Numbered from the stretch's first letter, positions 1 to 8,401 are shown. The stretch is DNA of 64,000 nucleotides from Paenibacillus xylanilyticus (GCF_009664365.1 NZ_CP044310.1:4529001-4593000); one strand, 5' to 3'. Made by a program: numbers and translations. The notes: a model not told the origin generated them from the sequence alone.

Positions 1-221
1 ACCATGATCAGAATTTTGCGCGGGGATTCCAGGGATGCCACGAACTCTTCAATGGAGAACGTGCCTGTGAGGTTTTTACCTTCAGCTTCTTTCAGAAGAT
101 CATTGGTTTTCTCCGGGGAACGGTTAAATACCGACACCGTGAAGCCTCTGCTTTCAATGTTAAGGGCCAAATTTTTGCCCATTACTGCAAGTCCAATGAC
201 ACCGATCTGTTGTTTTGCCAT
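1..221 (-). CDS. gnd: 6-phosphogluconate dehydrogenase, N-terminal part
   Basis: Oxidative decarboxylation of 6-phosphogluconate to ribulose 5-phosphate in the pentose phosphate pathway, in the cytosol. Only the first 73 codons lie in the window and the gene runs off the left edge. The N-terminus carries the dinucleotide-binding stretch GVIGLAVMGKNLALN, typical of this family, followed by the NRSPEK segment expected at the end of the second beta strand. The start is the ATG preceded by AAAGGATGAGG. No neighbour shares its transcript inside the window. The call rests on the N-terminus alone. Confidence 0.9.
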   Translation of the reverse strand, partial: MAKQQIGVIGLAVMGKNLALNIESRGFTVSVFNRSPEKTNDLLKEAEGKNLTGTFSIEEFVASLESPRKILIM

Positions 222-337
222 CTGGGTCCTCATCCTTTGCTCCAATTAATTTTATTGAAATTGACTCTCAACAATATCCCCATTTTAACGGTTTTACGCA
301 TGGAAGTGAACCCCGCACCCCTGCTGCGCAACGAGAA

Positions 338-361
338 AACACCCCAAATATCTGAGGTGTT
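338..361 (-). terminator. Rho-independent terminator
   Basis: AACACC and GGTGTT arms around an 12-base loop, followed on the minus strand by TTTTC. It sits just downstream of the 204-residue protein gene. The stem is short, so the call is moderate. Confidence 0.5.
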
Positions 362-392
362 CATCGTATTTTCATAAATACGGTCTTCGGGC

Positions 393-1007
393 TCAACCTT
401 CGAGCATCAGCATGTGTCCGGACAGACGCTTTAATGTCTCTCGGCAGATGTCTGCCTTCTCTGTATTATCCATCTGAATGGCAGCGTACAGACGCTCCAG
501 TTCATCATCAATTTCCATCCGCAGGAGCATGAGCCGCTCCTCTCCTTCTCGCGATAGAAACATCTCTTCCATCTCCTCCGCCGTCGGCGCGGGTTCCTTT
601 TGAAAAATGACACGCTGTTTGAATCCAGAAACTTCCACAAGACGTATGACCTCACCAAACAAAATGTTCTCTACCGTCATCTGCTGATCCTTGAAACGTT
701 TAACGACAGCATGCCCGCGTGTATCCCCTATCAGCTTCTCGAGCCATTCTGCCAGCTTGGCGTCCTTAATGATGTAGTCACCTGTCATCTTGTAGTTCCC
801 GCTGCGTGTCTGTTGAAAACGGAGCTTTACCAGCTTGCGCCCGGTGCGGACAGACAGAATAAAATAGGATTCATCCTCGCTCCAATATAGTGAATACCCT
901 TCACGAATAAGGTCTTTGATCAAATTTTGGATATGCCGACGGTTGAACCGCAGCTCCAGATTGCAATATTCAACTTCATAACTCTTATTCACGGCACTCC
1001 CCTCCAT
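393..1007 (-). CDS. Conserved hypothetical protein, 204 aa
   Basis: A soluble protein with no signal peptide and no membrane segment. The N-terminal half alternates short charged strands and helices (EVEYCNLELRFNRRHI, then GYSLYWSEDESYFIL), and the C-terminal third is acidic and helical. I have the impression that similar Paenibacillus proteins exist, some carrying the unhelpful label of a peptide synthetase module, but nothing here resembles a synthetase domain. It is a single-gene unit with its own terminator. Function is unknown. Confidence 0.75.
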   Translation of the reverse strand: MEGSAVNKSYEVEYCNLELRFNRRHIQNLIKDLIREGYSLYWSEDESYFILSVRTGRKLVKLRFQQTRSGNYKMTGDYIIKDAKLAEWLEKLIGDTRGHAVVKRFKDQQMTVENILFGEVIRLVEVSGFKQRVIFQKEPAPTAEEMEEMFLSREGEERLMLLRMEIDDELERLYAAIQMDNTEKADICRETLKRLSGHMLMLEG

Positions 1008-1229
1008 TTGTACCGGATGTGTTACCGGTCCTCTTCTTCCATTGCTTATTTCATTGCTACTTCCGTATCGGCTTACCCTATTTTATACTTCATTTTATGT
1101 AAGGGTACTTGGTTATTTGACTATTTTTCATCGAATCCTACAGTGGAATCGATGTTTCCGCGGATGCACAGGGGCAAGCCCCCGAATTTCATGTTATACT
1201 GGACGCGAAATGTTGTCGCCTGCATATTG

Positions 1230-1277
1230 AAAAAGGAGTTCCAACACCGGATTCAACCGGTATAGGAACTCCTTTTT
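1230..1277 (-). terminator. Strong terminator, works in both directions
   Basis: AAAAAGGAGTTCC pairs with GGAACTCCTTTTT, a perfect 13-bp stem with A and T runs on both sides. It ends the MFS transporter gene on the minus strand and could also stop plus-strand transcription. Confidence 0.85.
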
Positions 1278-1281
1278 ATGT

Positions 1282-2577
1282 TCATTTGGCAGGGGCTGTG
1301 CGATACGGTCTTCGCGATAACACAAAATGAACAACCGCGAGCCCGGCCATAACAACAGCACTTCCGATAAATGGAGCCGGGTGGCTGATGTGATCCCATA
1401 ACAACCCCGAAACGATGGGACCCACAACCATGCCGGACCCCTGAAGGGTGAGAAAAAATCCCCAGATAGCCCCTCGCTCCCCCTTCGGTATAAGAGTAGC
1501 CACGAAGGTATTCCAGGCAGGTAAAATCATGGCATAACTAACCCCTACCAACATGACGATGCCAAAAACAACCGGAATGGATGTAATGGACGCAAAGGCA
1601 AACAGACTTGCAGAGGCGAGTAAAAAGCCCATATGGAGAAATATCGATGTCCCGAATCGATCCACCATTTTACCCACTGGAAGCAGGGCAATCACTGTTA
1701 TTCCGCCGCCTGCGATTAACAGCAGACTATACAGGTTTGGTGAAATATGAAGGTCAGTTCGGGTATACAACGTAATAACCGGACTGAGAAGGCCTATAAC
1801 AAAGGACTGCATAAACAGGGCAGGATATACCAGCGGATTGACATTAAGCGTGCTGCGCACCCTCTGCAGGGTCCCCTGTACACTGTTTTTGAGCCTGATT
1901 AACGGTGTAAGCAGATGAGGCTTCGGTGGGTATTTGACCGCTTTTTTGGTCGTTTCCCCTCCTGTATGCTGTTGCTCTTCCAACACCACCCGTCCTGGTA
2001 GTATCATGGCGACCAAAATAACGAGAACGGCACAGCCAAGCAGGACAAGAAATACGGTACGATAATCATGGTCGGTACGCTCAAGCAGCCAGTTCATGCC
2101 GATCGGTCCAAGTCCCGTTCCACCCAGAGCAGCCATTTCCAGCGCCCCCATCGCTGTTCCGTTTTTGTTTTGAGGTCCTGACAGTGCAGTCACCCCCGTC
2201 ATGGCACAGGGCCAGAGCGGTGATGTTCCCACACCAAGAATCAGGCAGGCCAGAGCCAGTCCAAATGCACTTTTGAAAAAGATAATCATGATTACTGCAA
2301 TCAATGTACAGATTAAGGCTGTTACCATCGTCGCACGAAAACCGATGCGTTCTGCTGCCCAGCCCGATGGTGCCCTGAACAGATTGTCCCCCAGGTATTG
2401 AAGGGCAAAGGCTACACCGATCACCCCTGCGGACAAGCCCAAAATATTATCCATATACACTGGCAGAACGGCCACCAGCAGTGCTCCTTTAATCACTTCA
2501 ACCAAGAAAAGTGTTAGCCACATCGCGATGAAAAATGGTGATCGCAAAATTTTGACTGGTTTGATGTCTGTCTGCAT
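1282..2577 (-). CDS. MFS transporter, drug-efflux type
   Basis: A 431-residue integral membrane protein with about 12 hydrophobic helices, the usual size for the major facilitator superfamily. The loop after helix 2 carries DNLFRAPSGWAAERIGFR, a form of the family's motif between helices 2 and 3. A long basic central loop (around residues 195-225) divides the two halves. It probably exports small hydrophobic compounds by proton antiport, but the substrate cannot be read from sequence. The ATG follows AAAGGGG. The gene stands alone and is divergent from the decarboxylase gene. Confidence 0.85.
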   Translation of the reverse strand: MQTDIKPVKILRSPFFIAMWLTLFLVEVIKGALLVAVLPVYMDNILGLSAGVIGVAFALQYLGDNLFRAPSGWAAERIGFRATMVTALICTLIAVIMIIFFKSAFGLALACLILGVGTSPLWPCAMTGVTALSGPQNKNGTAMGALEMAALGGTGLGPIGMNWLLERTDHDYRTVFLVLLGCAVLVILVAMILPGRVVLEEQQHTGGETTKKAVKYPPKPHLLTPLIRLKNSVQGTLQRVRSTLNVNPLVYPALFMQSFVIGLLSPVITLYTRTDLHISPNLYSLLLIAGGGITVIALLPVGKMVDRFGTSIFLHMGFLLASASLFAFASITSIPVVFGIVMLVGVSYAMILPAWNTFVATLIPKGERGAIWGFFLTLQGSGMVVGPIVSGLLWDHISHPAPFIGSAVVMAGLAVVHFVLSRRPYRTAPAK

Positions 2578-2682
2578 TTCTTATTCCCCTTTCGGTGTTC
2601 ACCGGCCCATCTCCTATCCATACTGTAACCGTCAGGGATACGCCCAAATCTTAGCAATTTGAAAATTTGTCAAGCCTACCGC

Positions 2683-2710
2683 TTGCATTCGGTTCCTAAT
2701 TTGCTATACT
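2683..2710 (+). promoter_or_regulatory. Sigma-A type promoter of the decarboxylase gene
   Basis: TTGCAT, a 16-bp spacer, then TATACT. The predicted transcript starts near 2717, so upstream in-frame ATG codons cannot be the start. This fixes the gene start at 2755 or close to it. Confidence 0.75.
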
Positions 2711-2754
2711 CATCTTTGTTTGACATTTTATCAGGAAAGGTTGTGACAGCACTG

Positions 2755-4230
2755 ATGGATCACCGCCGTACGCCGCTGTTTACCGCTTTAAAAAACCACG
2801 CGGCACTCAATCCGGTGCAATTTCATATCCCGGGACATAAAAAAGGATTGGGAACGGATACCGAATTTCGTGAATTTATCGGCGATAATGCCCTCTCCAT
2901 AGATTTGATCAACATCGCTCCGCTGGATGATCTTCATCAGCCAACCGGTGTCATTGAGGAAGCGCAGATTCTGGCAGCCGATGCATTCGGAGCCGATCAT
3001 ACCTATTTTAGTGTGCAAGGCACAAGCAGTGCAATCATGACTATGATTCTGTCGGTATGCGAACCGGGTGACAAAATTATTGTGCCCCGCAACGTTCATA
3101 AATCGGTCATGTCTGCCATTATTTTCTCAGGAGCGAAGCCTGTATTCGTATCTCCCGCACAGGATGCCAACCTCGGTATCGATCACGGCGTGACTACAGG
3201 TGCTGTACGACGTGCGCTTGAGCGTCATCCGGACGCCAAGGCATTGCTGGTTATTAATCCAACGTACTTCGGTGTATGTACAGACCTAAAAGAGATTGTT
3301 GAACTCGCCCATAGCTACCAGGTGCCTGTACTTGTGGATGAAGCACATGGCGTACTCATTCATTTCCATGAGGAACTGCCGTTGTCTGCAATGGCTGCCG
3401 GAGCGGATATGGCTGCAACAAGTGTACACAAACTTGGCGGTTCCATGACACAGAGTTCCGTGCTGAATCTGAACACCAAAAACGGATTCGTGAATCCGCA
3501 GCGTGTACAGACCATTCTCAGTATGCTGACTTCTACGTCTACTTCGTATATCTTGCTTGCTTCACTTGATACGTCAAGACGCAATCTGGCGCTGCACGGT
3601 CACGAAATGGCACAGAAGGCCATTGATCTGGCTCAATTCGCGAGACGTACCATTAACGATATTGACGGTTTGTACTGCTTCGGCAAAGAGCTGCTCGGTA
3701 CGGAGGCAACCTTTAACTATGATCCGACGAAAGTAACCATTCATGTGCGTCATCTTGGCATCACAGGCTATGAGACCGAGAACTGGCTGCGTGAACATTA
3801 CAATATTGAGGTCGAGCTCAGTGATATGTATAATATTCTGTGCCTGATCACTCCTGGCGATACGGATGAATCGGTGGACATCTTGCTGAACGCACTCCAA
3901 GATCTGTCCCGTACGTATTATCAGGTTAACCCTGCACATGAACTTGTGGTTAAGGTTCCTGACGTTCCACAATTGATGCTCACGCCGCGTGATGCATTCT
4001 ACGGGGATACGGAGGTCATTCCTTTTAAAGAATCAGCAGGACGTATTATCTCTGAATTCATCTACGTATACCCGCCTGGAATTCCGATTCTGCTGCCGGG
4101 TGAGGTTATTACGCAAGAAAATATTGATTACATTATCGACCATGTTGAGGTTGGATTGCCTGTAAAAGGCCCCGAAGACCGCAGTGTTACCAATGTCAAA
4201 GTCATTGTGGAAGCAGATGCGATTTTCTAA
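2755..4230 (+). CDS. speA: Orn/Lys/Arg decarboxylase of the SpeA type
   Basis: PLP-dependent decarboxylase of the large fold-I family. It closely resembles the Bacillus subtilis arginine decarboxylase SpeA, which makes agmatine for polyamine synthesis. It opens with QFHIPGHKKG. The PLP lysine lies in SVHKLGGSMTQSS, preceded by VDEAHG. The C-terminal YPPGIPILLPGE motif is also present. With the chosen start it has 491 residues, the size of SpeA. The frame extends 32 codons further upstream, but that part overlaps the promoter. The SD AGGAAAGG lies 14 bases before the ATG, rather far. Lysine rather than arginine as substrate cannot be excluded. Confidence 0.85.
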   Translation: MDHRRTPLFTALKNHAALNPVQFHIPGHKKGLGTDTEFREFIGDNALSIDLINIAPLDDLHQPTGVIEEAQILAADAFGADHTYFSVQGTSSAIMTMILSVCEPGDKIIVPRNVHKSVMSAIIFSGAKPVFVSPAQDANLGIDHGVTTGAVRRALERHPDAKALLVINPTYFGVCTDLKEIVELAHSYQVPVLVDEAHGVLIHFHEELPLSAMAAGADMAATSVHKLGGSMTQSSVLNLNTKNGFVNPQRVQTILSMLTSTSTSYILLASLDTSRRNLALHGHEMAQKAIDLAQFARRTINDIDGLYCFGKELLGTEATFNYDPTKVTIHVRHLGITGYETENWLREHYNIEVELSDMYNILCLITPGDTDESVDILLNALQDLSRTYYQVNPAHELVVKVPDVPQLMLTPRDAFYGDTEVIPFKESAGRIISEFIYVYPPGIPILLPGEVITQENIDYIIDHVEVGLPVKGPEDRSVTNVKVIVEADAIF

Positions 4231-4273
4231 GGGATTACTCTAATGATCCTACTCCATGGGTAATGATATCGAA

Positions 4274-4301
4274 GGACCAAGCTCCGGCTTGGCCCTTTTT
4301 T
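4274..4301 (+). terminator. Terminator of the decarboxylase gene
   Basis: GGACCAAGC and GCTTGGCCC form a GC-rich stem around TCCG, followed by TTTTTT. It lies 43 bases after the stop codon. Confidence 0.85.
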
Positions 4302-4330
4302 GTTGCTTTTTAGAGCATGAAAACAAACAA

Positions 4331-4352
4331 AAGACCCCTTGAGATCAAGGAG
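4331..4352 (-). terminator. Terminator of the DUF1292 gene
   Basis: CCTTGA and TCAAGG arms with flanking C/G pairs. On the minus strand they are followed by TCTTTTGTTTG. Confidence 0.6.
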
Positions 4353-4379
4353 CCCCGTTGTTCTAGTGCATAAGAAAAA

Positions 4380-4697
4380 TTACTCTTGTCCTGCGACGAG
4401 CTCGTTGTAAGCCGCTTCAACGCGGTTCCACTCGGCTTCGTCTTCAATATTGTAGAGCACCATTTCCTCGTCTTCTTCTTCCATACGCAGAATGATGCCG
4501 TCAGCTTCAGGATTGTTACGTTCCAGCAGGAGCGCATAAACATGGTTTTCCACGTCAAACGTCTCCACCAAAACCATCTCCACGTCATTTCCGTTCTCGT
4601 CTGTCAGAGTCAGAAGAACTTCTTCATGCTCGTGGTCGTGGTCATGGTCGTGACCGCAGCCGCAGGCATCGCCGTGTTCATGTGTGTGATCGCTCAT
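4380..4697 (-). CDS. DUF1292 protein with a His-rich N-terminus
   Basis: A 105-residue acidic cytosolic protein. Residues 28-100 match the DUF1292 pattern (LTDENGNDVEMVLV, then ILRMEEEDEEMVLYNIEDEAEW), a family of unknown function best known from YrzB next to ruvX in Firmicutes. The unusual part is the N-terminus: residues 1-25 hold ten histidines and two cysteines (HTHEHGDACGCGHDHDHDHE), which looks like a metal-binding tail. It is a single-gene unit with its own promoter and terminator and is not next to ruvX here. Metal binding is inferred from composition alone. Confidence 0.85.
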   Translation of the reverse strand: MSDHTHEHGDACGCGHDHDHDHEHEEVLLTLTDENGNDVEMVLVETFDVENHVYALLLERNNPEADGIILRMEEEDEEMVLYNIEDEAEWNRVEAAYNELVAGQE

Positions 4698-4740
4698 TGA
4701 TATACCTCGCTTTGTAAATAGAAATTGTGTAACCTTGCAT

Positions 4741-4769
4741 ATCGTAACATGTTCGCAAGGCTAGGTCAA
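4741..4769 (-). promoter_or_regulatory. Promoter of the DUF1292 gene
   Basis: Read on the minus strand: TTGACC, a 17-bp spacer, TACGAT, about 45 bases before the ATG. No clear metal-regulator operator is visible around it. Confidence 0.65.
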
Positions 4770-4795
4770 TTTACTCAGCAACGTTATTTTTCGCC

Positions 4796-5350
4796 TCATT
4801 CGTTTAGTGCGGTAATGATTTTCTCTGCCACCAGAACGTAGTTGCTGTTTGCATTTTCTTTAATATGAAAACCAACCTGGTATTTGCCAGCACGACTGAA
4901 ATCATACGTAAAATCGTAAGTCCGGAACCAGAAATTATCCTTCTGGGTTTTGAGCTCCTGGGATTGAATATCCTTCACCTGGCCACTCGGATTGGTAATT
5001 GTCACCTTCACTGCAGCCACATCCGTTGTTAAGCTGTCCACTTGAGAAAACACATTGAATTTCAATTTGCCAACGTTCACGTTGCCAAATACGGTGTCTC
5101 CCTTGAACAGAAAAATATGTACATTCGGCTTAATCACCGTTACTCGCTTGTTGCTGTTATCCCATCTGGCGATCCCCCCTGCTTCTCTCACAGGTACATA
5201 GGTCGTTCCATCGATCAGGTAACCTCCGTCAGCTGCTTCCTTGCCGTTGATGAGCACCCGAATCTTTTCGTTTACGGAATCCGCAAACAATAAAGACCCG
5301 CCGAGCAAGGAGAATACCGTGACACACAGCAATATTCTTTTCCATTTCAT
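4796..5350 (-). CDS. Secreted protein with a stalk-type domain
   Basis: A 184-residue secreted protein. A signal peptide is clear (MKWKRILLCVTVFSLLGGSL, cleavage near LFADS). Residues 30-75 (VLINGKEAADGGYLIDGTTY followed by VPVREAGG) match the N-terminal stalk domain of copper amine oxidases, which is common in Paenibacillus surface proteins. The rest reads as a beta-sandwich (VKVTITNPSGQ and YDFTYDFSRAGKYQVGFHI). The start was placed at the ATG behind the GGGGAGGG ribosome site. The frame stays open 28 codons upstream without an SD. A role at the cell surface is inferred. Confidence 0.75.
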   Translation of the reverse strand: MKWKRILLCVTVFSLLGGSLLFADSVNEKIRVLINGKEAADGGYLIDGTTYVPVREAGGIARWDNSNKRVTVIKPNVHIFLFKGDTVFGNVNVGKLKFNVFSQVDSLTTDVAAVKVTITNPSGQVKDIQSQELKTQKDNFWFRTYDFTYDFSRAGKYQVGFHIKENANSNYVLVAEKIITALNE

Positions 5351-5482
5351 TCCGTCAATATTCCCTCCCCTGCTGCAAGCTGTTGTACATTTATACTGCA
5401 GGTTCAACAACAAAGTTGCGCTGTTTTTCATCATTTTTCATTTTTTATCCAGAAAATTTCCCATCCCTTGGAACAATCAAAA

Positions 5483-5511
5483 AGAGGCCCTTCTCCTTCG
5501 AGAACGCCTCT
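5483..5511 (-). terminator. Terminator of the 66-aa protein gene
   Basis: AGAGGC and GCCTCT outer arms with TTCTC/GAGAA inside, followed on the minus strand by TTTTTGATTG. Confidence 0.8.
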
Positions 5512-5578
5512 GTAGTATGGTTATTGTAAATGCGAGCTTATACGAATTATTTCTGGGAAACTTCAGCCTGAAAAGAGA

Positions 5579-5779
5579 CTAGGAAGTCGTGTGCCGAGTC
5601 AGGATGCAAGGTACGCCTTTCCCTACGGCTCCTGCCGTCCGCATACGTGCAGCGTATTCCATGCCTCGTGTACAGGGTGTCTTGCATCGCTCGCACACAT
5701 CTGAAGTGACCAATTTCATGGACACACGGAGTTTGTCACTCTTCAACGCTGGTGCTTTTTTACCTTTTGCCTTTGCCAT
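5579..5779 (-). CDS. Small basic four-cysteine protein
   Basis: A 66-residue lysine-rich protein. CERCKTPC (three cysteines, positions 29, 32 and 36) plus a fourth cysteine near position 58 suggest a small zinc ribbon. It ends in ILTRHTTS. The gene has its own terminator, and the frame begins at an ATG after a weak GGGG ribosome site. I do not recognise a characterised family. A nucleic-acid-binding role would be a guess from charge and cysteines. Confidence 0.65.
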   Translation of the reverse strand: MAKAKGKKAPALKSDKLRVSMKLVTSDVCERCKTPCTRGMEYAARMRTAGAVGKGVPCILTRHTTS

Positions 5780-5883
5780 CCCGGATTCCCCATTTCCGCA
5801 AGTGCTTACTAATGTAGTGCATCATATGGGGATTCGCCCGGTTTGGTGTCAATGCCGAATGATTATTCTTGCGAAATCGTTCG

Positions 5884-6624
5884 TTAGATAAAACCACCGT
5901 TTACACGCAGTGTCTGTCCGGTGACCCACTGCGATTCAGGGCTGACAAGAAAAGAGATAACACTTGCGATGTCTTCCGGTTCGCCCAAGCGACCAAATGC
6001 ATTCATCTTGCGCAGCCCATCCAGCTGCTGTTCTGTCTTGCCCGCGGCAAACAGTTCCGTATTCACCGGACCAGGTGCCACTGCATTAATCGTAATCTGT
6101 TTGGAGCCGAATTCCTTCGCGAGTTGACGGGTAAATTGCTCCACTGCACCCTTGGTACCTGCGTACACGCTATATCCAGGAAACATCTGACCAACTACGG
6201 AGGTGGAAAAGTTCACGATTCGTCCGGCGTTCTCCATGGTTTTCAGGGCTTGCTGACAGGCAAAGAACGTTCCCTTCACATTAATTGCAAATTGCTGGTC
6301 AAACTCCTCCTCGGTAACGTCCGCCAAAGGTGTTGTTTTCATCACCCCTGCGTTGTTGATCAAAATATCCACTTTGCCCAGCTGCTTCACCGTTTCTGCG
6401 AATAAGTGCTCCACATGATTCTTTTGTGCCAGATCTGCGTGGATCGTGATCGCCCGGACACCCTTTTGACGAGCTAGTTCTGCCACTTCTTCTGCCTTGT
6501 CTGGACTGCTCGCATAGTTGATGACGACATCTGCGCCAAGATCGGCGAGCTGCAGGGCTATTGCCCGTCCAATTCCGCGTGATGAACCCGTGACGATGGC
6601 AACTTTACCTGATAAATTGGTCAT
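5884..6624 (-). CDS. SDR family oxidoreductase, FabG-like
   Basis: A 246-residue classical short-chain dehydrogenase/reductase. The NAD(P) motif TGSSRGIG is at residues 12-19, NNAG near 88, and the catalytic YAGTK follows an upstream serine in FSTSV. The C-terminal GQTLRVNGG is usual for the FabG-like group. It reduces a carbonyl or oxidises an alcohol with NADP(H), and the substrate is unknown. It starts 4 bases after the TetR gene stop, so the two form one operon and the regulator probably controls it. Confidence 0.9.
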   Translation of the reverse strand: MTNLSGKVAIVTGSSRGIGRAIALQLADLGADVVINYASSPDKAEEVAELARQKGVRAITIHADLAQKNHVEHLFAETVKQLGKVDILINNAGVMKTTPLADVTEEEFDQQFAINVKGTFFACQQALKTMENAGRIVNFSTSVVGQMFPGYSVYAGTKGAVEQFTRQLAKEFGSKQITINAVAPGPVNTELFAAGKTEQQLDGLRKMNAFGRLGEPEDIASVISFLVSPESQWVTGQTLRVNGGFI

Positions 6625-6628
6625 GAGA

Positions 6629-7270
6629 TTACTTCCTCCCTGAATTCAGATGAAATACACCTTGCTCAATCAGCAACCAAACCTGCTCGAATTCCTCATC
6701 AATGGTCTCACGATGCCATTCGTATGCATGTGCGGGATGATGGAAGCGAGCTGTTGCGTTTAGGATTCCTGCAGCAACCTTGTTCGGTTTCGGGAAACGG
6801 AGCTGCTGGTCCTGCTGTATAATCTCGGCGAGATGCTGTGTTAACTGCTCCACATGTCTGTAAATGAGTTCTGCCGATTCCTGTGTAACCTTGGCATACA
6901 TATCAAATAACTCTGTGTCTGATTCTGCATAGTGCCGTTTAAGGTGATTTAAGGTTTTGATATATTTTTTGAGATGTTGTATTCCTTCTCCAGCTTCGGT
7001 CTGTACGCTTACGACCTTCGCGAGTGGAGCGATAATCTCATCTTCCAACCACTGTGCCGTTACACCTTCAAGTAGTTCCTTCTTGCTGGCATAATGCCTG
7101 TAAATGGTACCATGGCTGACTCCAAGCAATTTCGCTACATCTGTAACGGAGGTTTTGGCAGCACCAAACCGCCTGATGGTTTCCTGCGTGGCTGTAATAA
7201 TCTGCTCTTTGGTTAAAAATTCAGAAATTTTATCTTTGCTCATATCCTTAAGATGGTTAAAACGAACCAC
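6629..7270 (-). CDS. TetR family regulator
   Basis: A 213-residue repressor-type protein with a GTG start. The N-terminal helix-turn-helix is clear (TDVAKLLGVSHGTIYRHYAS, residues about 40-60), followed by a helical ligand-binding domain. The start was chosen because a full GGAGGTGA ribosome site stands 7 bases before the GTG. The longer frame to 7342 would run over the promoter. It is the first gene of an operon with the SDR enzyme, and its own promoter is overlapped by a palindrome. Autoregulation, with induction by an SDR substrate-like compound, is inferred. Confidence 0.9.
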   Translation of the reverse strand: MVRFNHLKDMSKDKISEFLTKEQIITATQETIRRFGAAKTSVTDVAKLLGVSHGTIYRHYASKKELLEGVTAQWLEDEIIAPLAKVVSVQTEAGEGIQHLKKYIKTLNHLKRHYAESDTELFDMYAKVTQESAELIYRHVEQLTQHLAEIIQQDQQLRFPKPNKVAAGILNATARFHHPAHAYEWHRETIDEEFEQVWLLIEQGVFHLNSGRK

Positions 7271-7296
7271 CCACTGGTCACCTCCGTCGTAAATGT

Positions 7297-7325
7297 AGAT
7301 TAACACAGATTTTAACAAATGACAA
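7297..7325 (-). promoter_or_regulatory. Promoter of the TetR-SDR operon
   Basis: Minus strand: TTGTCA, exactly 17 bp, TAATCT. The -35 box lies inside the left half of the operator palindrome. Confidence 0.8.
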
Positions 7326-7344
7326 ATATTGATTTTTGTCATTT
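7317..7344. promoter_or_regulatory. TetR-type operator palindrome
   Basis: Perfect 10-bp arms AAATGACAAA and TTTGTCATTT, 8 bases apart, over the -35 region of the TetR-SDR promoter. TTTGTCATT continues as a direct repeat to the right. The size and position fit a repressor-binding site. Confidence 0.75.
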
Positions 7345-7382
7345 GTCATTCTAGTGATATGTACTTTTTTCACACAGCAAAA

Positions 7383-7405
7383 AAGAGCCCAAGTAACGGA
7401 CTCTT
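7383..7405 (-). terminator. Terminator of the small membrane protein gene
   Basis: AAGAGCCC and GGACTCTT arms with one mismatch, followed on the minus strand by TTTTTTGCTG. Confidence 0.65.
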
Positions 7406-7427
7406 CATCTCACCCTCTATTATTTAT

Positions 7428-7610
7428 TCAGAAAACATACTTGAACAGTAAGAATAGGACAACCAGAATCCCTCCAAGAATCAGCCAATTGCTGATTTCC
7501 CACCAAATGCCTTTACCTCCACCAGATATAAGTTCTTGTTCGCGCTCTTGATGACGCTGGCTGTGCGTTTCTGTCTCTGAGGCATGCGGTGGTTTGCTAA
7601 AATCCATCAT
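7428..7610 (-). CDS. Small single-pass membrane protein
   Basis: About 60 residues: a polar, His/Glu/Gln-rich N-terminus and one C-terminal membrane helix (WLILGGILVVLFLLFKYVF). The ATG chosen lies 7 bases after AAAGGGG. Two nearby ATGs in the same frame are possible. It is monocistronic with its own terminator. I do not recognise the family. Confidence 0.65.
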   Translation of the reverse strand: MMDFSKPPHASETETHSQRHQEREQELISGGGKGIWWEISNWLILGGILVVLFLLFKYVF

Positions 7611-7710
7611 ATACATTCCCCTTTCCAGCAGAATTTCCGGCCTTCAAGTTCCATTATAACCCAGAATTGCATTAAAGGATGAATGATTCTCCCCCCATCG
7701 GTAGTGTCGT

Positions 7711-8286
7711 CTATTCAGCTGATAACTCATTCTCTGTAACCCACTTGTGATTTTTCACCGGATCTCCTCCGGTTGTCGGCGTGTAATCCACCATATACAC
7801 GGTTGTCTGTTCAGCGGAATCAATGGTAGCGGTTGCCCCTTTCATACCGGTCATGTGGTCGGCGTTCAATACAACCTTTGTACCAACTTTATAGGGGGCA
7901 TTATTATGATCCTTTATTTCCTCTTGGATCACCCACTTATGGTTCTTCACAGGCTCTCCCCCCGTTGTCGGTGTATACGTAACTGCATAAACGGTCGTTT
8001 CATAGGCTCCAACAATCGTGGCGGTTGCCCCTTTCATACCGGACATATGGTCGGCACTCATGATAACCTGGCTGCCAATCGGATATGTAGGATTCACCTT
8101 TTCCATAAGCCCTTGTGGCAGCTCTCCTGAATCCGAATGATGCATTTCTCCTGTAGTGGCTGTATGACTGTTATTGCTGTCTACGCTGCCATTGCTGCTA
8201 TTCTGTTCCGTATTTTTACCGCAACCACTTACGATCAGACTTCCTGTGATCAGTAGAGATACCATCATCATTACGTACTTTTTCAT
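7711..8286 (-). CDS. DUF1541 (YdhK/CopL-like) copper-type lipoprotein
   Basis: A 191-residue lipoprotein with a signal peptide and lipobox IVSGC. A Ser/Asn/His linker leads into two tandem DUF1541 repeats, roughly residues 65-125 and 130-188. Each repeat has ADHM(S/T)GMKGATATI and TPTTGG(E/D)PVKNHKWV. The paired His-Met motifs resemble Cu(I) ligands. DUF1541 lipoproteins include staphylococcal CopL, a copper-binding surface protein. The promoter carries a CsoR-like operator, which independently points to copper. No copA, copZ or csoR is next to it. Protection against copper outside the membrane is inferred. Confidence 0.88.
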   Translation of the reverse strand: MKKYVMMMVSLLITGSLIVSGCGKNTEQNSSNGSVDSNNSHTATTGEMHHSDSGELPQGLMEKVNPTYPIGSQVIMSADHMSGMKGATATIVGAYETTVYAVTYTPTTGGEPVKNHKWVIQEEIKDHNNAPYKVGTKVVLNADHMTGMKGATATIDSAEQTTVYMVDYTPTTGGDPVKNHKWVTENELSAE

Positions 8287-8321
8287 GTCAACTCTCCTTT
8301 GAAATACGAATCTAGATACCT

Positions 8322-8350
8322 ATAATATACCCCATGTGGGTATACTTCAA
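8322..8350 (-). promoter_or_regulatory. Promoter with CsoR-like operator
   Basis: Minus strand: TTGAAG, 17-bp spacer, TATTAT. The spacer is a palindrome, TATACCC-CATGT-GGGTATA on the plus strand (8326-8344). A G/C-tract palindrome between -35 and -10 is the known layout of CsoR copper-sensor sites. Confidence 0.8.
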
Positions 8351-8401
8351 CCTTCAACCTTCAACCTCCAAGCTTTACCCTTAGACCCGCATAATAAAAA
8401 A

